Below, piece after piece: positions 6,171-9,641 of a stretch of 9,641 nucleotides of DNA (positions within the stretch are counted from its first letter, which is position 1; every line of letters begins with the position of its first letter). The notes under the pieces were generated by a model. That model was not told the DNA's origin and ran no database searches. It saw only the letters and a list, made by a program, of their open reading frames with translations. Origin of the DNA: Candidatus Cloacimonadota bacterium. Lineage in GTDB: Bacteria; Cloacimonadota; Cloacimonadia; Cloacimonadales; WRIO01. The stretch spans positions 1 through 9,641 of the forward strand of contig JAGOCT010000037.1 of the NCBI GenBank assembly GCA_017998585.1, in the 5' to 3' direction. The position numbers were made by a program, and so were the translations under genes.

Positions 6171-8204
6171 TTATGATATTTTTGCTCCGGATTTAATCAG
6201 TTTTTCAGGACAAAGGACACTTAACTCATCACCAATCTTTGCTGCCAGAATCATCCCCTGAGAAACTTCATTCATCAGCTTTCTGGGTTTGAGATTAATA
6301 AGCATTGCAACGTGTTTACCGACAAGGTCATCCGCCTGATAATGTTTTGAGATACCAGCAACCACCTGTCTTTCTTCATTCCCGCATTCTACTTTTAACT
6401 TCAGTAATTTGTCTGATTTTTTAACTTTTTCAGCACTTAGAATTTTTACGATTCGTAAATCTAACTTTGTAAAATCTTCAAAATCAATTTCAGGTAAGAA
6501 GTCCTCATAAACAGGTTCTTTCTTACTCTCAATGACTTTCACTTTTTCTTGAAGCAGTTTAATCTGAAATTCTATCTCACTGTCTTCAATACGGCGATAA
6601 AGCGGTTGCACATCAGTAATAAGCAATTCCCCTTGGTTCCATCTATCGATATCATCCCATGTAAGTGTATTAGGCAAAGACATCATCTTTCTGATTTTTA
6701 GCGTTCCAGTTGGAATAATGGGATTAAACACAATACTTATAACTCTTAGTATCTCTCCGCAAACATATAGGGTCTCTTTTGTTTTTTCTACATCTTCTTT
6801 TATCGTTGACCAGGGTTTCATTTCGTCAAAGTATTTATTTCCGGTACGCGCTACATCCATACAAAGTTTCACAGCCTTTCTGACCTTAAACTCTCTGTAT
6901 GCTTCATCAATTTCCTTACACAAAATCTGAATCTCCTGTAAGGTTTGTTTGGAATAATCAGACAAATCATCACAGAAAGGGATTTTTCCATTATAATTTT
7001 TATTGGAAAATGACAATACCCTGTTAACCAGATTCCCTAAAATATTGGCTAATTCTGTATTAACCCGTGATTGAAATTCTTTCCATGAAAAATCAGCATC
7101 TTTACTTTCTGGGGCATTGGCAGAAATGGCATAACGTAGCAATTCCCCATCAAAATACTTCAGAAAGTCTTCTACCCATATCGCCCAATCACGACTGGTG
7201 GATATTTTTTCTCCTTCAAGGGTTAGATATTCATTTGCCGGAATATCAAAAGGCATAGCATATTTCTCATTCTGTCCCATTAATATCGCTGGCCAAATAA
7301 TTGCATGAAAGGGAATATTATCCTTGCCAATAAAGTGAACCAGTTTTGTTTCCGGATTTAGCCAGTATTCTTTCCATTTATCAGGATTTCCCTGTTTTTC
7401 TGCCCATTCTATCGTTGATGAAATATAACCAATCGGGGCATCAAACCAAACATAAAGCACTTTTCCCTCAGAGCCTTCCACAGGCACTTTTACTCCCCAA
7501 TTGATATCACGGGTGATAGAGCGTTCAATCAAACCATCTTCTATCCAGCTAAGGATAAACTTTAAAACATTATCTTTCCAGTTGGTTTTAGATTCAAGCC
7601 ATTCTTTCAATGGTTTGGCAAACTTTGGTAAATCCAAAAACCAATGTTTGGTTTCAGAAACAACAGGAGGATTACCACATATTTTACATTGAGGATTAAC
7701 CAGCTTTGTTGCATCAACTAATTTTCCACAAGTATCACATTGGTCACCTCTTGCACCTTCAGCACCGCAATGAGGACACAAGCCTTCTACGTATCGATCA
7801 GGCAAAAATCTTTTATCATGTTCACAATACATTTGCTGAGTAGAGTGGGTATTAATAAATCCGTTATTCAACAATTCAGTAAAAAAAGTTTGAGATAACT
7901 CATGGTGTTTTGGTCTTGCAGTACCAGAGAAATTATCAAATTCAATACATACTCCGTCAAAACTCTTTTTGATGGAATCATGATAAAAGTCAACGATCTC
8001 TTGAGGTGTTTTTCCTTCAGCTTCTGCTCTGATAGATATTGGTGCACCATGTTCATCTGTTCCACAAATATAGATAACATCTTCATTTTTTAATTTTAAA
8101 TAACGAACAAAAATATCTGCAGGAATATAAGCACCTGCAATATGTCCTATATGTAATTTACCGTTTGCGTATGGTAAGGCACTGGTAACAATATATTTAC
8201 TCAT
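6171..8204 (-). CDS. metG: Methionyl-tRNA synthetase
   Basis: MetG charges tRNA-Met, including the initiator, in the cytoplasm. The protein is a full-length 677 residues. The class I catalytic core begins with PYANGKLHIGH (HIGH at 18-21). The inserted zinc domain has three CxxC pairs (143-146, 156-159, 173-176) plus C127, the larger four-knuckle type. The second signature is KISTS (333-337), a variant of KMSKS that I know from Bacteroidota and archaea. The helical anticodon-binding domain spans about 370-540. A C-terminal EMAP/Trbp111-like tRNA-binding domain (about 575-677, DFTKLDLRIVKI...SQGMILAA) is fused, as in dimeric bacterial enzymes. AAGGAG lies five bases before the ATG. It follows the response regulator after 30 bases and precedes the SpoIID-like gene by five. 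Confidence 0.98.
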   Translation of the reverse strand: MSKYIVTSALPYANGKLHIGHIAGAYIPADIFVRYLKLKNEDVIYICGTDEHGAPISIRAEAEGKTPQEIVDFYHDSIKKSFDGVCIEFDNFSGTARPKHHELSQTFFTELLNNGFINTHSTQQMYCEHDKRFLPDRYVEGLCPHCGAEGARGDQCDTCGKLVDATKLVNPQCKICGNPPVVSETKHWFLDLPKFAKPLKEWLESKTNWKDNVLKFILSWIEDGLIERSITRDINWGVKVPVEGSEGKVLYVWFDAPIGYISSTIEWAEKQGNPDKWKEYWLNPETKLVHFIGKDNIPFHAIIWPAILMGQNEKYAMPFDIPANEYLTLEGEKISTSRDWAIWVEDFLKYFDGELLRYAISANAPESKDADFSWKEFQSRVNTELANILGNLVNRVLSFSNKNYNGKIPFCDDLSDYSKQTLQEIQILCKEIDEAYREFKVRKAVKLCMDVARTGNKYFDEMKPWSTIKEDVEKTKETLYVCGEILRVISIVFNPIIPTGTLKIRKMMSLPNTLTWDDIDRWNQGELLITDVQPLYRRIEDSEIEFQIKLLQEKVKVIESKKEPVYEDFLPEIDFEDFTKLDLRIVKILSAEKVKKSDKLLKLKVECGNEERQVVAGISKHYQADDLVGKHVAMLINLKPRKLMNEVSQGMILAAKIGDELSVLCPEKLIKSGAKIS

Positions 8205-8209
8205 TTAAG

Positions 8210-8215
8210 CTCCTT
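8210..8215 (-). promoter_or_regulatory. metG ribosome-binding site
   Basis: AAGGAG on the minus strand, five bases before the metG ATG. It is the best Shine-Dalgarno match in the window and indicates that this organism uses standard SD-led initiation. Confidence 0.8.
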
Positions 8216-8234
8216 GTTTTGGAAAAAATAAAAT

Positions 8235-8603
8235 TTATAAAGAGATATATGCTTTAATAATCCTCTTCAATTCTGCCATATTATAGGGTTTTGCAATGAC
8301 TTCACTGAATCCCATATCGAGATAAGTTTGTTTATCGTCTTCAAGAAACATACCTGATGCTAATATTGCTGTAAAGGGCTCTCCCTTTTCTTTTAGTATG
8401 TTAAATACATCTACTCCGGTTGCATCATCCAGATTCATATCAAAAATGATGATAGCGATCTTATCCATATTTTGATCATAAACACGTTCAGCTTCTTCTG
8501 GATTTTGCGACACTAAAAGTGGGGTCTTAATGATTTTAAACATTTCCTGACTCAGTTCACATAATGTATCATCATCTTCTACTAATAAAACGGTATCTTT
8601 CAT
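8235..8603 (-). CDS. Stand-alone response-regulator receiver domain
   Basis: This 122-residue protein is a single CheY-like receiver domain with no output domain. The acidic pocket is VLLVEDDDT (E9, D10, D11). The phosphoacceptor is D55 in IIIFDMNLDD, the switch position is S83 in LASG, and the conserved lysine is K105 in AKPYN. The LASG...KPYN pattern is closer to receivers at the C-terminus of hybrid histidine kinases than to chemotaxis CheY. No histidine kinase is encoded in the window. The start follows the lysC stop by three bases and its ribosome-binding site overlaps that stop, so the two are translationally coupled. Without an output domain it presumably acts by binding another protein or as a phosphorelay intermediate. 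Partner and target cannot be inferred here. Confidence 0.94.
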   Translation of the reverse strand: MKDTVLLVEDDDTLCELSQEMFKIIKTPLLVSQNPEEAERVYDQNMDKIAIIIFDMNLDDATGVDVFNILKEKGEPFTAILASGMFLEDDKQTYLDMGFSEVIAKPYNMAELKRIIKAYISL

Positions 8604-8606
8604 ATA

Positions 8607-8613
8607 TCACCTT
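8607..8613 (-). promoter_or_regulatory. Ribosome-binding site of the response regulator overlapping the lysC stop
   Basis: AAGGTGA on the minus strand contains the lysC TGA stop (8607-8609) and lies just before the ATG at 8603. A ribosome finishing lysC would cover this site, so coupled translation of the two proteins is likely. Confidence 0.7.
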
Positions 8614-9641
8614 ATATATTTTGTGTGGATTAATCCTAATGCCTCTTTATAGCAATCCTGATCAATGATCAGACTTACTCCCAGTCCGTCCGTTATAAGA
8701 TTATAAATCTGAATATGTTTTTCTTCAAGTAACTCAATCAGTTCTGCAACGAACTCATTGTCATGAGCAATTCTAACGCCACTGATTGTAACTGAAGCAT
8801 ATTTTTTGCTGTTAATTATCAGCTCTTTATCAGATAGTTCAGTATTGATTGGTTCTAAAAACTTTGATTCTATTAGCAGATTCAATTCCATCTGCTGAAT
8901 AAAAAAATCAAAAACTTCTGTTTTTATTGTTTTTAATATTTGTGCTGTTTCGCTAAAAGGACATTTAACCTTCAACCACAGCAAATTTTCTTTATGAGCA
9001 ATCGCTTTTACGAGATTGTTTTCCATATTCTGGATCATGGTACCTTCTTTAAAAGTAAAAGATGATTTGACTTCAACGGGAATCTGATATTTATATGCAA
9101 ATTCCACGGCTCTTGGTTGAAGTACTTTTGAACCCTGGTATGCCAGATACAACATCTGTTCATAAGAAAGATTCTTATAAGGCTGGGTATTGTCCACATA
9201 TCTTGGATCAGCAGAAAAAACCGCATCAACATCCGTGTAAATCTCGCACTTTACGGCATTCAGATAAGAAGACAGAGCCACTGCACTGGTATCAGATCCT
9301 CCTCTACCTAATGTTGTAATCTCCTTTTCACGACTGACACCCTGAAAACCGGCGACTATTACGATTTTCCCTTTTTCCAGTTCTTCTTTAATGCGAAAGG
9401 CATTCACTGTCTGAATCTTTGCATTGCCATGTACTGAATCGGTAATAATACCACTTTGAGAACCGGTAAAAGAAATTGACTGAATGCCTAGTTCCTGTAA
9501 TGCTAACGACAATAAGGACATTGAGATACGTTCTCCTGCTGTCAACAACATATCAAGCTCACGAGAACAGGGATTTGGAGAAATTTCTTTAGCCAGAGAA
9601 ATTAATTGATCTGTGGTTTTTGCCATCGCAGACACCACAAC
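8607..9641 (-). CDS. lysC: Aspartate kinase, partial (N-terminus outside window)
   Basis: Aspartate kinase phosphorylates L-aspartate in the first step towards lysine, threonine and methionine. The visible 344 residues begin with [11 protein letters not shown], a motif normally near residue 40, so roughly 35-40 N-terminal residues including KFGGTS lie beyond the right edge. No start codon should be assigned inside the window. The kinase domain is otherwise complete: [53 protein letters not shown] (with Ala for the usual Gly) and [13 protein letters not shown]. The C-terminal regulatory part (from about visible residue 210) is divergent. The second ACT domain (SVTISGVRI...LGVSLII...ALGLIH) is recognisable, but the first is hard to align and the usual IstSE effector-site segment reads ITDGLG. 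No homoserine dehydrogenase fusion follows. The gene sits directly upstream of the response regulator. Confidence 0.93.
   Translation of the reverse strand, partial: VVVSAMAKTTDQLISLAKEISPNPCSRELDMLLTAGERISMSLLSLALQELGIQSISFTGSQSGIITDSVHGNAKIQTVNAFRIKEELEKGKIVIVAGFQGVSREKEITTLGRGGSDTSAVALSSYLNAVKCEIYTDVDAVFSADPRYVDNTQPYKNLSYEQMLYLAYQGSKVLQPRAVEFAYKYQIPVEVKSSFTFKEGTMIQNMENNLVKAIAHKENLLWLKVKCPFSETAQILKTIKTEVFDFFIQQMELNLLIESKFLEPINTELSDKELIINSKKYASVTISGVRIAHDNEFVAELIELLEEKHIQIYNLITDGLGVSLIIDQDCYKEALGLIHTKYIR

Noticed and set aside
9636..9638. GTG start for aspartate kinase inside the window
   Set aside because: The codon lies within the conserved VVVSAM motif and the frame is open to the edge, so the gene is simply truncated by the window.

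Overview
The window is AT-rich bacterial chromosome in which every supportable gene lies on the minus strand, so transcription runs from the right edge (9641) to the left (173). Non-coding DNA is limited to gaps of 3 to 66 bases and a repeat array at the left end. The coiled-coil protein's C-terminal domain resembles, as far as I recall, a family common in Bacteroidota. MetG has the KISTS signature and fused C-terminal tRNA-binding domain also seen in Bacteroidota. SpoIID is present without other sporulation genes, and ThyX is duplicated. Together these suggest an FCB-group bacterium. Shine-Dalgarno sites are clear, which is unusual for Bacteroidota proper, so Cloacimonadota or a neighbour is my guess (moderate to low certainty).

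Layout in transcription order: a partial aspartate kinase (lysC, cut by the right edge); an orphan single-domain response regulator whose ribosome-binding site overlaps the lysC stop; methionyl-tRNA synthetase (metG); a SpoIID/LytB-type secreted protein five bases downstream; miaB, a tRNA methylthiotransferase; deoC, deoxyribose-phosphate aldolase, with its own likely promoter; a two-domain ThyX-like protein coupled to deoC; a membrane-anchored coiled-coil protein; and finally an array of about 40-bp tandem repeats, each able to form a hairpin.

Functionally, lysC and metG touch aspartate-family amino acids and their charging, and miaB modifies tRNA. The deoC/thyX pair belongs to deoxynucleotide metabolism (deoxyribose-phosphate breakdown and possibly dTMP synthesis). 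SpoIID and the coiled-coil protein are envelope proteins. The run looks like housekeeping genes placed in one or two transcription units, not one dedicated pathway.

The points most worth a second look are: (i) the hairpin repeat array, which supplies the stop codon of the adjacent gene, and an inverted truncated copy of it 4.5 kb away just upstream of miaB; (ii) the duplicated ThyX, whose two halves have lost different active-site motifs; (iii) the Cys-rich N-terminal extension of DeoC; and (iv) a 13-bp palindrome in the spoIID-miaB gap. I found no CRISPR, RNA gene, insertion sequence or clear mobile element.
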